Below are positions 11,661-22,491 of a stretch of 64,000 bases of DNA, in pieces. The position numbers and the translations under genes are program-made. Positions within the stretch are counted from its first letter, which is position 1. Every line of letters starts with the position of its first letter. Source of the stretch: Anniella stebbinsi (Eukaryota; Chordata; Lepidosauria; Squamata; Anniellidae); the NCBI GenBank assembly GCA_029215795.1, contig JARDYH010000004.1:199936017-200000016 (forward strand). The letters run 5' to 3'. The notes under the pieces are model-generated. The model did no database searches. It was not told where the DNA came from and was given only the letters and a program-made list of their open reading frames with translations.

Positions 11661-11885
11661 AGAGCCAGTGTGGTGTAGTGGTTAAAGTGTTGGTGTGGGA
11701 CTACAGAGATCTGGGTTCTAATCCCAATTTGGCCATGAAGCTCACTGGATGCCTTTGAGCCAGTCACTGACTCGCAGCTTAACCTACCACACAGCACTGT
11801 TGTGAGGATAAAATGGAGAGGAAGTGGGTCACGAAAACCGCTTTGGTTCCTGTGCAGAAGGAAGAAAGGCAGGATTATATTTGAT
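11661..11885 (+). mobile_element. tRNA-derived SINE, near full length
   Basis: The head has RNA polymerase III promoter boxes: A box TGGTGTAGTGG at 11671-11681 and B box GGTTCTAATCC at 11714-11724, about 33 bp apart as in tRNA-derived SINEs. The body GCCATGAAGCTCACTGG, AGCCAGTCACTGACTC, AACCTACCACACAGC, TGTTGTGAGGATAAAATGGA and the tail AAAGGCAGGATTATATTT follow the consensus order that I know from squamate SINEs. Body pieces recur at 31140-31370, 31690-31800 and 60186-60396. It is immediately followed by an L2 tail. Confidence 0.85.
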
Positions 11886-11894
11886 AGAACTTTC

Positions 11895-12100
11895 AATGTC
11901 TGGTGTTTATTGGGTCCTGGTATTAGATTGTTAATTGCTTTGCTGTTTTCAATTGTTGTGTTTATTTACTTTTGTATGTTAAAGATTATATATTATGTCT
12001 TTATTATGTTGTATTTTAGGTTTTAATTTTTGTGAAACACCCAGAGAGCTTTGACTATTGGGCATATAGAAATGAATTGGAATGAATAAATGAATGAAGG
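11895..12100 (+). mobile_element. L2-type LINE 3' tail
   Basis: AAACACCCAGAGAGCTTTGA, then CTATTGGGCATATAGAAATG and GAATGAATAAATGAATGAA form a typical L2 3' terminus. The preceding T-rich sequence (GTATGTTAAAG, TTATGTTGTATTTTAGG) fits an L2 3' UTR. Confidence 0.7.
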
Positions 12101-12306
12101 TCCCAGTTCCAATCCCAGGCACCTCCACTTTAAAAGATCAGGGAACAGGGAAGGATGTCAGAGGGATCTGTCAAGGAGTTTGAGCACCCTGCTTTCATCA
12201 GCTCATACACATACACACATCGAAGACTTTGGCTCATTTTCTCACAAACTGGCTTGAGTCGATCAGCATCGAGTCAGGCCAGCTTGCTGATTGTCAAGGA
12301 TTTTAA

Positions 12307-12398
12307 AAATTCCACAAATAGCAATTTGTGTAATCAAATTCCACAAATAGCAATTTGTGGAACCACAATTTGCGCAAATTGCTATTTATGTGTGGAAT
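12307..12398. repeat. Direct plus inverted 24-bp repeat cluster
   Basis: AATTCCACAAATAGCAATTTG occurs twice in direct orientation (about 12308 and 12339). An inverted relative, CAAATTGCTATTTATGTGTGG, follows at about 12374. The three copies sit within 92 bp. Confidence 0.75.
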
Positions 12399-12499
12399 GA
12401 GCTCCCTTGAGAGATTCACCTGGTACCTATGTTGTACTATTTCCATCGCTAGGTGAAGACTGCACAGCCTGGTTCTCATTGGAACACCGCATTTCCTGG

Positions 12500-12830
12500 T
12501 CGCAGCAGGCGATGAAAGTGGCCAACAGCGATGGCAACAGCGATGATGGTGGCTGATGGGGACGATGGTGGGCGATGGTGATGATGGCGGTTGGTGATGT
12601 GGCAGCAGGTGAGTGGGGAGAGCCAGGAGAGGTAGGTGAGTCCAGTGGACTCACCGCCATCTTTCCCGGGACAGTGGGAGGGAGGGCCCAGCACTGCTCT
12701 GAAGTGGCCCAAAGCCCCCGAAGCCTCAGTACTGATGTGCTTCTGCTTCAAGAGCCTGGGGCTGACTCGGAACCAACTCGGAACCGGAGTGAGGCGGGAT
12801 TCGGCCCGAAGCGGTGCACAGCATTATTAG
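12500..12830. mobile_element. GATGGTG low-complexity stretch and possible hAT-like right end
   Basis: 12517-12608 is rich in GCGATGATGGTGG-type repeats. The segment closes with ACTCGGAACCAACTCGGAACC, GGATTCGGCCCGAAGCGG and TGCACAGC. Repeated CGGAAC/TTCGG words next to TGCACA resemble the subterminal region of the foldback element at 43444-45964. The left end was not found. Confidence 0.3.
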
Positions 12831-13054
12831 AAATGAAATAAATCAATAAGTAACCTGAAAAAGTTCCCAGATTTCAGAAAGAGATCTGCAACTCAGCTCG
12901 CAAATGCATGCCAAGTCGGGGTGCCACGGAAATCCAGCAAGTCCAAAAGGACTTTCCTAGGAACAGGTTCTATGAAAGACCTTTGCCTGAGATCTTGGGG
13001 AATGAACCACTGTCAACCAGAACAGAAAATAGTGGACTGGTATAAGGCATCTCT

Positions 13055-13057
13055 TGC

Positions 13058-13101
<44 letters not shown>

Positions 13102-13102
13102 C
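13055..13102. repeat. (CT)n(CA)n microsatellite
   Basis: A CT tract of about 25 bp runs directly into a CA tract of about 22 bp. Confidence 0.95.
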
Positions 13103-13104
13103 TA

Positions 13105-14076
13105 TAAGCAATTAGTACACAGAATTTAATTATTCTCTGTACTAGGTAGGCATGCCAGAGCTTGTCTGTGTAAATAAAAACCAAGGTGACTCTGACCTGT
13201 GTTGACAACATTTTTATAGTGACTATATTTATGTAGGTTTTATTGACTATACTGACTATAGTATAGTCAGGGGCGTAAAAAAATAAATAAACCCAGCTTC
13301 CAATGCTTTTTAAATACATGATAGATTTTTTTGTTTGCTTATTTGCGATTTCATCTGGAATATATCCAGAAGCAGGCCTTTTCATCTTGCTGTGAATCTT
13401 GCCAGTATCGCCCCCACCCTAATTGTTTGTTCTCTCCTGTTAATTAATCGTCAATGATATGCAATCCATTCATGCAGAGCTCTGGCAAGGTTTGCTAATA
13501 GGGTGGCCAGCTGAGAAAGAGAACAGGGCTCCTATACCTTTTAGTTGGAGTTGTGAGGAAAAAGCAGTTTTAGTAGACGTAGCTTGTCCACCATATTCTG
13601 ACAGACACTGGCATCTGAAATGGCAATCTATTGTTATTTTTAATGCAACCTGTCAGATTTTGTCACCTTTCTACCAGGGAAGGAGAGAGTAGTGAAGGGG
13701 CTCTCACAATACTTATCCCAAAGTATCACCACCATGACTTCTCTAGGGCTAGATTTAACTGCCTCCCTTCTGCAATATTGGAAGGGTTCTACCAGGGTGT
13801 CCCATATGAGGACCGCTTGTGTACCTTTGGAGATGAAGTAGTTGAAACTTTAGGTCATGCTTGTTGTTGTTTTAATGTAGCCTTCACAGGGAGGAACGTA
13901 ATAGAATACTTTGCCCTATTATAAGAAAATGCCCAGGAAGGACATCGGTACAGTCTTTGGAACATTTCTTGGCTGGTACAAACAAGTTCACAACAACAGA
14001 CCTACGCGGCTAAGTTTCTCTTCTCCATTCAAAAGTCTCATAAGGTGATTCCTCCCTCCTAAATGGAATGTGTCAA
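13105..14076. other. No clear feature
   Basis: At 13497 TAGGGTGGCCAGCTGAGAAA and then GAACAGGGCTCCT weakly resemble the end of the 320-bp MITE family (39662, 46935, 62211), but the rest does not align by eye. No coding signature. Confidence 0.4.
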
Positions 14077-14112
14077 TAAAGTTATAAACCATTATAAAGC
14101 AGTAGTGTAGAT
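14077..14112. mobile_element. Half of a palindromic MITE
   Basis: AAGTTATAAACCATTATAAA and GCAGTAGTGTAGATCCTGCC match the right end of the copy at 34440-34570, including the GATCCTGCCCA terminus. Confidence 0.6.
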
Positions 14113-14244
14113 CCTGCCCACATGTTTATCTTTTGTATCACATTCTGTTTTAATGATGTCTATATATTTTAAATATATGTATGTTTTAATGACTATTTCT
14201 CAGCTTGCTGCGTAATGAAGTCATGTCTATGTTGTTAAGTTTTT

Positions 14245-14335
14245 TAGTTAATTATTATTATTATTATAATTATTATTATTATTAACATATAGAACCCCAT
14301 AACCGAAGCACTCTGGGCAGTTTACAAAGATTACG
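14245..14335 (-). mobile_element. L2-type LINE 3' tail with (ATT)n
   Basis: Read on the minus strand: GTAAACTGCCCAGAGTGCTT, CGGTTATGGGGTTCTATATG, then an (AAT) tract. This is the L2 3' tail seen also at 17385 and 16545. Confidence 0.75.
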
Positions 14336-14339
14336 ATCA

Positions 14340-14900
14340 CTGTTTGTTTCTTTTAATGGGTCTGTGATTGCAAAATGAACTGGACTGAACTGAGCTCTCA
14401 AGTAGCTATTTTTGAGAATCGTTTGAAGATTCTATGGAGGGAAAAAATATAGATGTCCAAGAAAGCAGATCCTCAGAGATAACTCTTTCATACAGGTATT
14501 ACACCACATGCTCTTAAAATACACTGGGATTCTGAGTTTGGGAGCGTTCCCTGAGAAGAGATCTGCTCATAGGACACCCCTGCCGGGGGGGGAGTAAAAA
14601 CTGTAATTGATTCCACTTTCCCCCTGCAGCTCTTGTGCCCTCTGAAATCTGCTCTGGAGGGTTGGGAGAACACCTGTAAAAGTGGGGGGGGGGGCTGCAG
14701 AGGGAGAGAAAAGTAGCAAAAATTATCTCTCCCTCCCCCCACCCCCACTGCCTTGCATTCCTGCTCATGAGCCTTTTCATTTGTGGAAGCTTAGTTGGGG
14801 GTCCAAGCGCCCCACATTCCACAAACTGCAAAATGTGCTCCCTCAAGAATTGTAGTTGCCCCCACACCTCTCTTGGCCTTTAGAAAGGGTATAAAGGTGC
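14340..14900. other. No recognisable feature
   Basis: G-rich and C-rich homopolymer runs at 14586, 14682 and 14735 are the only notable items. Confidence 0.5.
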
Positions 14901-14904
14901 ATGT

Positions 14905-15093
14905 TTTTAATGTAGCCTTACAAAATATTTAGTTTCAATGTTTTTTGCTGCTTTTAATGTTCTTGTTTTTATTGTTTTAAGGTTTTGTTGTTATAAATGT
15001 TTTAAGGTTTTGTTATTATATAATGCCTCGCCTTAATGGCTTCTTGACGGGTCAGACGGTATATCAACATTAAAAATAAATAAATAAATAAAT
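14905..15093 (+). mobile_element. LINE 3' tail (L2/CR1 group)
   Basis: T-rich sequence with TTTTAATGTTCTTGTTTTTA is followed by AATGGCTTCTTGACGGGTCA, GACGGTATATCAAC and (AAAT)n. The order coding tail, ..GGTATAT.AA., (AAAT)n is that of LINE 3' ends of this group. Confidence 0.6.
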
Positions 15094-15552
15094 AATCCAC
15101 TGTTTTGGCAATTTCACCTCGAATATCCCAAATCTTGCACTGAGCCTTGCCTCCCTGAAATCTCTTCGCATGCCACTCTTGAAATCTGAAAGGATGCTGC
15201 TGTCCTGAGCTTTTGGAGCTTCTTTAAATGAGTGTTTTATAGCACACTCACGGATGTTCACGGGCCATTTTAATGATGCCATCAGCCTCCTGCGTGTCTC
15301 CCACAGTAAAATATATCTTCTGAGATATATTGGTATTTGTCTGGTTTTCCTGCCATGTACACGTGAAGTGTGCTATAAAATGCCCACTAGATGGTGCTGT
15401 CTCATTGAATTGTATGGGCCACATGGTCACTGCTCTTTTCCTCATGTAATTACAGGTCATTGCAAATGCAGAAGAGAAGCAGGAAGCAGAGACGGTAAGG
15501 GAACATGATTTCCCCCACCCGACACCACCCACCCCTGTCTGAAGGAGCTCGG

Positions 15553-15782
15553 AGGCCATTTCTACACCAGGCTGTTTGCATGGGATGGCACGGCTGGTCC
15601 CTGTACACCAATGGTGTGTATTAGGTACTTCCGAGATTGCCCTCCCTCCCTCCTTCCCTGTGTGCTGATGATGTGCATTAGGTACTTCCGGGATCGCCCT
15701 CCCTTCTTGTGCACCGATGGTGTGTATTAGGTACTTCCAGAATCGCCCTCCCTTTACACCCCTATGGTGTAGAAAGGGCCTT
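15553..15782. mobile_element. MITE with GGCC-TTTCTACACCA ends and an internal triplicated unit
   Basis: The left end AGGCCATTTCTACACCAGG is inverted at the right as the complement of AAGGCCCTTTCTACACCATA. Inside, a 35-40-bp unit with GTGTGTATTAGGTACTTCC followed by ATCGCCCTCCC is repeated three times (about 15611, 15669, 15719). No coding capacity. A related TCTACACC terminus is seen at 36372. Confidence 0.6.
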
Positions 15783-15784
15783 AG

Positions 15785-16540
15785 TCTCCCCATCAGTAAC
15801 ATACAAGCCATGAAGCAAGACTTTTCTCAAGATAAAGCAGCAAAGCAAGGGTGTCTGTGCGAACCCTCATGGCATTTAGGTATAGCTAATGAGAGAGCCA
15901 TGAAATAAGAAGTGCCTATCGAAGTCAAGGAGGGGAAAGGAATTGTGTGGTCAGTGTTGTGATAGAAATGCTGGGAGAGCTGAAGGGCAGCTCTCTTTTG
16001 ATTTGTGGTCACTTTTTTGTACTGCTAATCACAAAATCAGGGCTGAGCAATATCGAATGCCTGAGTTCATGTTTTTTTAAAGCATTTAAATGGAGACAAG
16101 CTGCAGCATGTCTAATCACTGAGCAAGTTAATTCTGATTTCTCTATTTGTTAGTTTTTGCCCAGTGATGGTTATTCCTATAATTTATTGTGGGAGTGGGA
16201 GTTAGAGACAAGCTAGAATTTTTCAGAAAACATTTTTCTAAGAACATTTCTAAAAGTTTTATTTTTTTCTTTTTCTTCCCCCCCCCCAAAAAGAAGGCCA
16301 CTTTGCACATTTCTCCATGAAAAAAATTCATCATTTGCAGGGGGGGGATAGTTACCCTTTCTTCCTGCCCCCCCCCAGCCCAAATGTTCCAGAACAATGC
16401 TAGTTCTGGGGCAATTTGGAGGATGCAAAATGGGAGCCAGACTGTAGACACAGTTGCTGTTGTTGCACACAGCTCTAGGGAGAAATAAAATGTGGGTGAA
16501 ACATAAATATGACGGCCATAAGTGTAACTGCTCTGTTGTT
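15785..16540. other. No recognisable feature
   Basis: Contains C-rich runs at 16279 and 16370. No repeat family or coding frame that I can name. Confidence 0.5.
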
Positions 16541-16544
16541 GTTG

Positions 16545-16800
16545 TTGTCGTCGTCATCGTCATTTCTATACTGTCCAATAGCTGAAGCTTTCTGGGCAGT
16601 TTGCAACAAATCATAAGATAATAATATACAGCATAAAAATAGTATACAAAATTTTAAACAATTTAGACAGCTAAAACCAGTTTCAATAGAATACAAGACC
16701 TGTTTAGACGGCTGGCGTAAAAATGCCCCGTTATATGCCATTAAATGCCTGGGAATAGAAGACGGTCTTAACCTGGCACCGAAAAGATAACAGTGTTGAT
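16545..16800 (-). mobile_element. L2-type LINE 3' tail
   Basis: On the plus strand CTGTCCAATAGCTGAAGCTT, TCTGGGCAGTTTGCAAC, then AAAATAGTATACAAAATTTT, ending with GACGGTCTTAACCTGGCACC and GAAAAGATAACA. The same series starts the longer copy at 17775, so this is the minus-strand 3' UTR and last ORF2 codons of L2. A GTT/GTC trinucleotide tract borders it. Confidence 0.75.
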
Positions 16801-16804
16801 TACA

Positions 16805-17384
16805 GCTCAGAACCACTGTTTGCAAAGCATCTGGGAAGATAAAAGTTTAGATTCAGCCCACTACAATGTAATTTTGATACTGACGCTGGTGATGCTGGTA
16901 ACAGATTTGTCCTCTGCTGGATTTGCCAAACTAAAAGGATCAGGGAATCGATCACAGCTGTTCAACAGTTGTTTCAGCTGTGCTTATCAGATCTCAGGCA
17001 TGGTCTTTGAGACTTGGATTTTGGGGTCCACAGTCAGGGCAGCAAGTCTGCATGTTGGAGCTGTCAACTAGTCTCAGATTGAGTCTTTGGTCTAAGATGC
17101 TTGCAGCAGTATTGTTTTAAAACACTGCTTTACCAAGGAAAAAACATTTTCAATATTTTCTCTTTCAGAATGACTGTGTTTTAATGGGAAAATGGGAGGG
17201 GAATCTCCTTAATCAAATAGAAACATCCACCTTCACCAATAGAAAAAAATGCCATTGTCCCCACCTCTACATCTCTAGTTCAATCCCTTTTACCGCTAGG
17301 CCCTTCCTGGGTATCAGAGTTTTGCCTTTGAAGCGTTGGCAGTGCCATGACATCATGAGGGCCTCCTCTGTGACATCATAATTT
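16805..17384. other. No recognisable feature
   Basis: Apparently unique sequence without coding signature. Confidence 0.5.
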
Positions 17385-17432
17385 TTGTAAACTGCCCAGA
17401 GAGCTTCGGCTATGGGGCAGTATATAAGTGTA

Positions 17433-17473
<41 letters not shown>

Positions 17474-17474
17474 G
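17385..17474 (+). mobile_element. L2-type LINE 3' end with (AAT)n tail
   Basis: TTGTAAACTGCCCAGAGAGC, TTCGGCTATGGGGCAGTATA, TAAGTGTAAATAATAATAAT. The AAT microsatellite (17432-17474) is the LINE tail. Confidence 0.8.
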
Positions 17475-17592
17475 GCTTCAGGCTATGGCATCATTATGCC
17501 CTGCCATAGACCTGCCAACTCTAATTTCACCAGCTTAATGCAAACGAGAATCACCCACTGACCAAAACTGCAAACCCAGGTGCCTCCATTTA

Positions 17593-17745
17593 TGCCAGGT
17601 GATCTCAGGGCAGCGTACAGATAAAATCAGAACAATATATACATAAATAATTTATATTGCTAAAAATGTATTAAATCGTTAACAAATTAAAACTGGTAAA
17701 AAAAATTAAAGCAATAAAACAATTAAAAACAATTTACACTATGTA
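17593..17745 (-). mobile_element. Diverged LINE 3' tail
   Basis: GATCTCAGGGCAGCGTACAG is followed by AATAATTTATATTGC and A-rich AAATTAAAAC words, as in the 3' UTR of CR1/L2 group LINEs read in reverse. Confidence 0.45.
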
Positions 17746-17774
17746 TAACCATGGAGAATTTAGCCCTTAAATTA

Positions 17775-18495
17775 TTGTTATTATTATTTTTTACATTTAT
17801 ATACCGCCCCGTAGCTGAAGCTGTCTGGGCAGTTTACAAAAATTAAAAGATTGAACATTAAAAGTCAATACGCAAAATTTAAAACCATAAAACATAACAG
17901 CTAACATTTAAAACAATTTTAAACTTTCAGCCAGGCCAAAGACTCAGTTAGAAACTCAACTTAAGCTGTTAAATGCATGGGAGAAAAGAAAAGTTTTGAC
18001 CTGGTGCCGAAAAGATAACAATGTTGGCATCAGGCAGGCGCCAGTTATGGAATGATCAGGGAGATCATTCCATAACTGAGGGGCCACCACAGAGAAGGCC
18101 CTCTCCCTTGTTGCTATCCTCCAAGCTTCCCTCTGAGTAGGCACCCGGAGGAGGATCTTAGATGCTGAGCATAGTGTACAAGTAGGTTCATGTCGGGAAA
18201 GGCGTTCCATCAGGTATTGTGGTCCCAAGCTATGTAAGGCTTTATAGGTTAAAACCAGTACCTCGAATTGGCTCAGAAATTTATAGGCAGCCAATGCAAG
18301 CAGGCCAGAATCGGTCTTATATATTTGAACCTTCTCGTCCCTAATACTAATCTGGCTGCTGCACAAACTGCACCTTCTGAATCGTCTTCAAAGGCAGCCT
18401 TACATAGAGCGCATTGCAGTAATCTAACTTGGAGGTTACCACAGCATAGACAACTGAAGCCAGGTTATCCCTGTCCGGGTAGAGTTGTATCAAAT
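17775..18495 (-). pseudogene. L2-type LINE copy 1, 3' UTR and C-terminal ORF2 remnant
   Basis: The minus-strand frame 17956-18366 encodes FEVLVLTYKALHSLGPQYL, then a diverged middle part, then REAWRIATRERAFSVVAPQL, WNDLPDHSI and FRHQVKTFLFSHAFNSLS with a natural stop. These are the consensus C-terminal segments of L2 ORF2 (TYKAL, RAFSVVAPQLWN.LP, FR..LKT.LF..AF). The 3' UTR runs left to GTATATAAATGTAAAAAAT at 17775. A perfect 14-bp hairpin (TTATGGAATGATC/GATCATTCCATAA, 18043-18075) lies inside. The 5' part breaks at about 18495, where a second L2 copy begins. Inactive. Confidence 0.85.
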
Positions 18496-19755
18496 GCATT
18501 ATCAACTGCTTTGATAAAAAGCCATGTTTTAACTCGGCACAGAAATGAAGCCAGTGTCGGCACCAGTCAGGCCTCCGAGGGGAGGGCATTCCATAGTCGG
18601 GGTGCCACTTCCCACCATAATATATTTCTTGCATTTGTGGGATGCAGGGGAAGGCTCCTCCAACAGATCTCAAATCTCGGGCAGGCATATAGGGAGAGGC
18701 ACTTCCTCAAGTACCAAGGTCTCAAGCCATTTAGGGCTTTAAACATCATTGCCAACACCTTGAATTCCAACCAGAAGCATATAGGCAGCCAACACAATGC
18801 TTTTAAGACTGGTGCTATATGGTCTTTCTAGGATGTTCTGGTGAGCAGTCTAGCTGCTGCATTTTGCACCAGCTTCAACTTCCAAGTCATCAAGGGCAGC
18901 CCCATGTAGAGTGCATTGCAGTAGTCTAATCGGGAAGTTACCAGCACATGGACTACTGTTGCTAGGTTATCCCTATCCAGGAAAGGCCGTAGTTGGCAGA
19001 TCAGCTGAAGCTGACCTCAAGTACTCCGGGCCACGGGGTCCACCTGGGCTCCAGTGACAAGGATGGATCTAGGAGTATTCCCAAGCTACACACCTGCTCC
19101 TTCAGAGGGAATGCAGCTCCATCCAGAACAGGTCGCTTACCCAATTCCCAGACTCAGGAACCACCAATCCACAAAGCTTCCATCTTATCAGGATTCAGCT
19201 TCAGTTTATTAGCCCTCAGCCAGCCCATCACAGCCTCCAGGCACTGGTCCAACACCTTCACTGCCCCAGCTGACTCTGACGACAAGAAGAAATAGAGCTG
19301 AGTACCATCAGCATACTGATGGTACCCAACCCCAAAACCCCTAATGATCTCTCCCAGCGGCTTCATGGGGGATAGAATAGAGCATGGGAGATAGAATAGA
19401 GCTCTGTGGCACCCACAGCTTAATAGCCATGGGGTGGAACAGGAATCCCCCAATACCACTCTCTGGAATCGGCCCTGCAAGTAGGAGCTGAACCACTGTA
19501 ACACGGTGCCTCCTACACAGAGCCAGTCCAGTAAGATACCATGATCAATGGTATCAAAAGCCACCAAGAGATCTAGGAAGATCAGCAGGGTACCACTCCC
19601 CCTGTCTTTCATCCGGAGTAGGTCATCGATCATAGCAATAAGGCATAAGGCAGGGTTAGGAGGCTGCGTCAGGTAGCAGATGCTGGGACAGATGATGGCA
19701 GCAAACTCCCTGGCCTTTTCCCTTGAATCTTTCCTTCCAGCTGTTCCATCCATCT
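18495..19755 (-). pseudogene. L2-type LINE copy 2, reverse transcriptase with altered active site
   Basis: The element is adjacent to copy 1 in the same orientation. The frame 19154-19753 encodes the palm of an L2 reverse transcriptase: LLIFLDLLVAFDTIDHGILL (family motif LDLSAAFDTIDH), LQWFSSYLQGRFQRVVLGD, YHQYADGTQLYFF and NKLKLNPDKMEALWIG. The catalytic YADD box reads YADG, so one of the paired aspartates is lost. The downstream frames 18567-18797 and 18347-18688 carry FKVLAMMFKALNGLRPWYL and WEVAPRLWNALPSE from the C-terminal region, in shifted frames. The fingers and endonuclease are missing. Clearly dead. Confidence 0.88.
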
Positions 19756-19882
19756 AAGTCAACATCTTGGAGTTGGCAATTTTTGCTTGTTGCTGGGCTG
19801 GCCTGGCTGGCCGGCCTAGACACCTTCTCACAGTGGCTCACAGACAGCACTATTGGGAAAGATGCTTACTGGGAAAGATGCT

Positions 19883-19993
19883 GGCCCTGTTCACCTTAAA
19901 CCGTGGTGGTTAAGACTTCATTTTTGTTGTTGTTGTTGTTGTTAACAAAAATGCCTTAACCACCGTGGTTTAAGGTGTCTTCTGAACAGGGCC
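19883..19993. mobile_element. 111-bp palindromic MITE with GGCCCTGTTCA ends
   Basis: GGCCCTGTTCACCTTAAACC at the left pairs with the complement of GGCCCTGTTCAGAAGACACC at the right. The arms continue with CCACGGTGG...TTAAG and enclose a GTT trinucleotide tract. GCT flanks both sides (19880-19882 and 19994-19996), a possible 3-bp target duplication. The GTTCAGA.ACAC terminus resembles 4660-4675. Confidence 0.75.
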
Positions 19994-19999
19994 GCTATA

Positions 20000-20689
20000 T
20001 GTGCTCACTCTGACCCATTGAGCACATAAAGGCAGACATTCCTGGTTAGATGCCCCAATAGACATCGCGCCATGGCATGTGATGCAGTGCTAATTTAAGA
20101 CATGCTGGTGCTCAGTGAGTGAGCTCTGTGTGCCATGTGCCCTATTCGAAGCCCCCACAGCTAGACGGCTGTCTTTAGGTGTGGTAGAAGACACTGACTC
20201 ATGGTCAGATTCAACTGCCGGTCCAGTCCATGAAATGGGAGGGACGCCATCTTGTCCTTGCCTCAGGCAGCAAAGTGCCTTGGAGCTGCCCTGAGAGAGG
20301 CAAGATGAAAAGCTGGCAATCCTTAATGCAAGCCTAAGGAATAGCATGGAAAGGAACTGTCCATACCTCTAGGCCAGAGGGAATGTTGCCATCTGTGATT
20401 ATGTGCATAATTACAATGCTAGAGCAATGCAAGTAAGCAGGCATTTGTGCTGCAGCAGCAAAAGAGGAAGGGGTGTTATACTTCCAATGGGGCTAGCTTC
20501 TGAAAATGGCCATCCCATATCACAGTTCCCCCCACCCCACCCTGGCCATCTCCCATACCATTTAGGCACACCTAACCTGCCCCATGCAGTAACAATGGAT
20601 GATATGGAGCAGGAAGAGGGAAATCCATGCCAGGAAGAAGACACAATCTGGTTAATTGTATTATAGGCAGGGAACTTGACACCACCTAG
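20000..20689. other. No recognisable feature
   Basis: Apparently unique sequence without coding signature. Confidence 0.5.
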
Positions 20690-21055
20690 GGATCGGGAAG
20701 AAATTCATTTCAGTTCACTTCTGAACACTTCCTGCAACTGTACGCGGACTAGAACATAATTTCTAGTCAGAAAATCCATACATTTCCAAGCTTGCAATGC
20801 AATTCGTCCAACAGCAAAAATGTATTTGAAAAAATGCATACATTTGGGGAAGTTGCATGGGGGGGGGGATCTGTACATTATAAAAATGAGCACAGGCAAG
20901 TTTTTGTCAATGGGAGAAAACTGATACAATTGAAAAACGCACAGGGGAAAAGTTACATACATTTTGGGAAACGTGCATCGAAAAAGGCATGGATTTCCAC
21001 TATTGAACACATAGGCACTTACTGCATATACATGCATATATATAACTGTGGGTTA
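20690..21055 (+). repeat. Interspersed repeat, hAT-like, copy 1
   Basis: It opens GGATCGGGAAGAAATTCATT and TCAGTTCACTTCTGAAC and contains ATCCATACATTTCCAAGC. The order matches the reverse complement of 22862-23075. It is AT-rich with repeated GCATACATTT words and has no coding capacity. Confidence 0.45.
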
Positions 21056-21545
21056 GTTTTTAGCAGCAGGATCTAAAGATAAGCAACATGATACCACATG
21101 ATATTCAGATGCAATGCACTCTGTTTATAACAAACTCAGAAAGTTGCTTATACATTGGACAGAAACTGGGCATTTTGTTTTTGTTTCATTATTGATGACG
21201 CTGAGGTAATATTAAAGCATAACTTCATTCCAGGTATTTGATGATGTCCTAGACACTTAAAAGTCTTGAAATATATCTCTTGAGTATAAACGAAAACAAA
21301 GCATTTGAACCTTTTCCAGCAGTTACGCAAACCTACAAACATATTTTAAGTAACAAGATAAAGTTTGGACGCTAAGTGTCCTCCTGCCTGCTGTCAGGGC
21401 CTGTGCTACTTCGAAAAAATTAATTGAGAGACATGCCTTTTTAATTTCTGTATATTCTCCACCTTGCAATCACATGTGTATTCTCTGAAATCTATGAATA
21501 AAGACATGAGTACTTTGCTTTATTTTCTATGAAATGGTGGGGAGG

Positions 21546-21603
21546 CATGTTAAATTCTTAAAAGAAAGTTGTGCATGTTAAATTCTTAAAAGAAGGTTGT
21601 TCA
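21546..21603. repeat. Tandem duplication of 29 bp
   Basis: GCATGTTAAATTCTTAAAAG followed by AAAGTTGT occurs twice back to back, the second copy with one change (AAGGTTGT). Confidence 0.9.
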
Positions 21604-21604
21604 T

Positions 21605-21878
21605 TTGCCCTGACTCTGTGTTGAAGCTCACAGTTTGTCGAGCAGTGCCCTCTAGTGGTGCTAGCAATGTCAAAGATTTGAGAGTCAAAGCTCATGAATG
21701 CCCAGCATTAACCTAGGCTGTACTTCAGACTCCCCAACATACATTTTATGTGCCCTAGTTCTTTCAGTGGGTACAGCTTTCTTTTCTACCGCCTTGCAGT
21801 AGAACGGCACACATCCTCTAACACAACGATTCTGGGTTCCAGTAAAAGCCAGGCTGCCTCTACCTGGAACCAGAGATC
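21605..21878. other. No recognisable feature
   Basis: Short stretch without repeat or coding signature. Confidence 0.4.
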
Positions 21879-22246
21879 AGGGTTGGGGAATCTCAGGCCC
21901 GGGGGCCAAATCTGGCCCTTCTGGGATCCCAATCTGGCCCCAGATGGCCATGCCCCCTTCCCCTGGTACCACCCCTTCCTCCATCACCAATCGTTGGGTG
22001 GCTTCCTGGCTTTTGTGGAGCATTTTCCCCATGCGAAAAGCATGAGGTGCCTCTCCTAAGGCTTAGTTACCGGCAGTAAGAGCTTTAAACTGCAACATGC
22101 TGGTGTTTGTTTATTTATTTGTATTTGGGGCCACACTTCTTTTGCATTTGGCCTCACCCACTACTAGAATGTATAGTAGTGGGTGAGAACTTCTCTGAAA
22201 TTGGATCTGGCTGTAGGGCTGAAAGAGTTTGCCCACTCTGGATTAC
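21879..22246. mobile_element. hAT-like non-autonomous element (CAGGGTTGGGGAA type)
   Basis: The start CAGGGTTGGGGAATCTCAGG and the end AGTTTGCCCACTCTGG have the CAGxGxTGxxCAAxxT pattern of vertebrate hAT derivatives. The interior reads GGCCAAATCTGGCCCTTCTG. Related pieces (CACCCACCACTG, GGCTGAAAGAGGTTTG) occur at 41483-41590 and 61770-61870. No clear 8-bp target duplication. Confidence 0.5.
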
Positions 22247-22451
22247 TAAAATGGAGTTCAGAGGTTCCAAACTCCAAGGCACCATGTAGCTTCGTCGTTT
22301 CCAAAGGGTGGGCAATTGGTCCATTGATTCTCTGTAGATAAAGCTATATAATCTAGAACACAGAGATAAAGAGCTGCATATTGTAGTGTAAATATCTACA
22401 GATGAATCAGGCAAACAAGCCAAACCAGATAATTGCAGGTGGAATTATGCA

Positions 22452-22490
<39 letters not shown>
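22452..22490. repeat. (AAT)n microsatellite
   Basis: About 13 AAT units. Confidence 0.95.

Positions 22491-22491
<1 letters not shown>

Noticed and set aside
11671..11724. A box and B box taken as a true tRNA gene
   Set aside because: The sequence continues into a SINE body, lacks a foldable acceptor stem and recurs in fragments elsewhere in the window.
12921..13115. Small plus-strand frame ending in SLSLSLTHTHTHT
   Set aside because: Its end is just the CT/CA microsatellite.
15248..15811. 187-codon minus-strand frame with repeated EVPNAHHQ-type peptides
   Set aside because: Most of it is the translation of the triplicated unit inside the MITE at 15553-15782.
18268..18831. 187-codon plus-strand frame
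   Set aside because: It is antisense to two L2 ORF2 remnants, whose minus-strand translations are recognisable.
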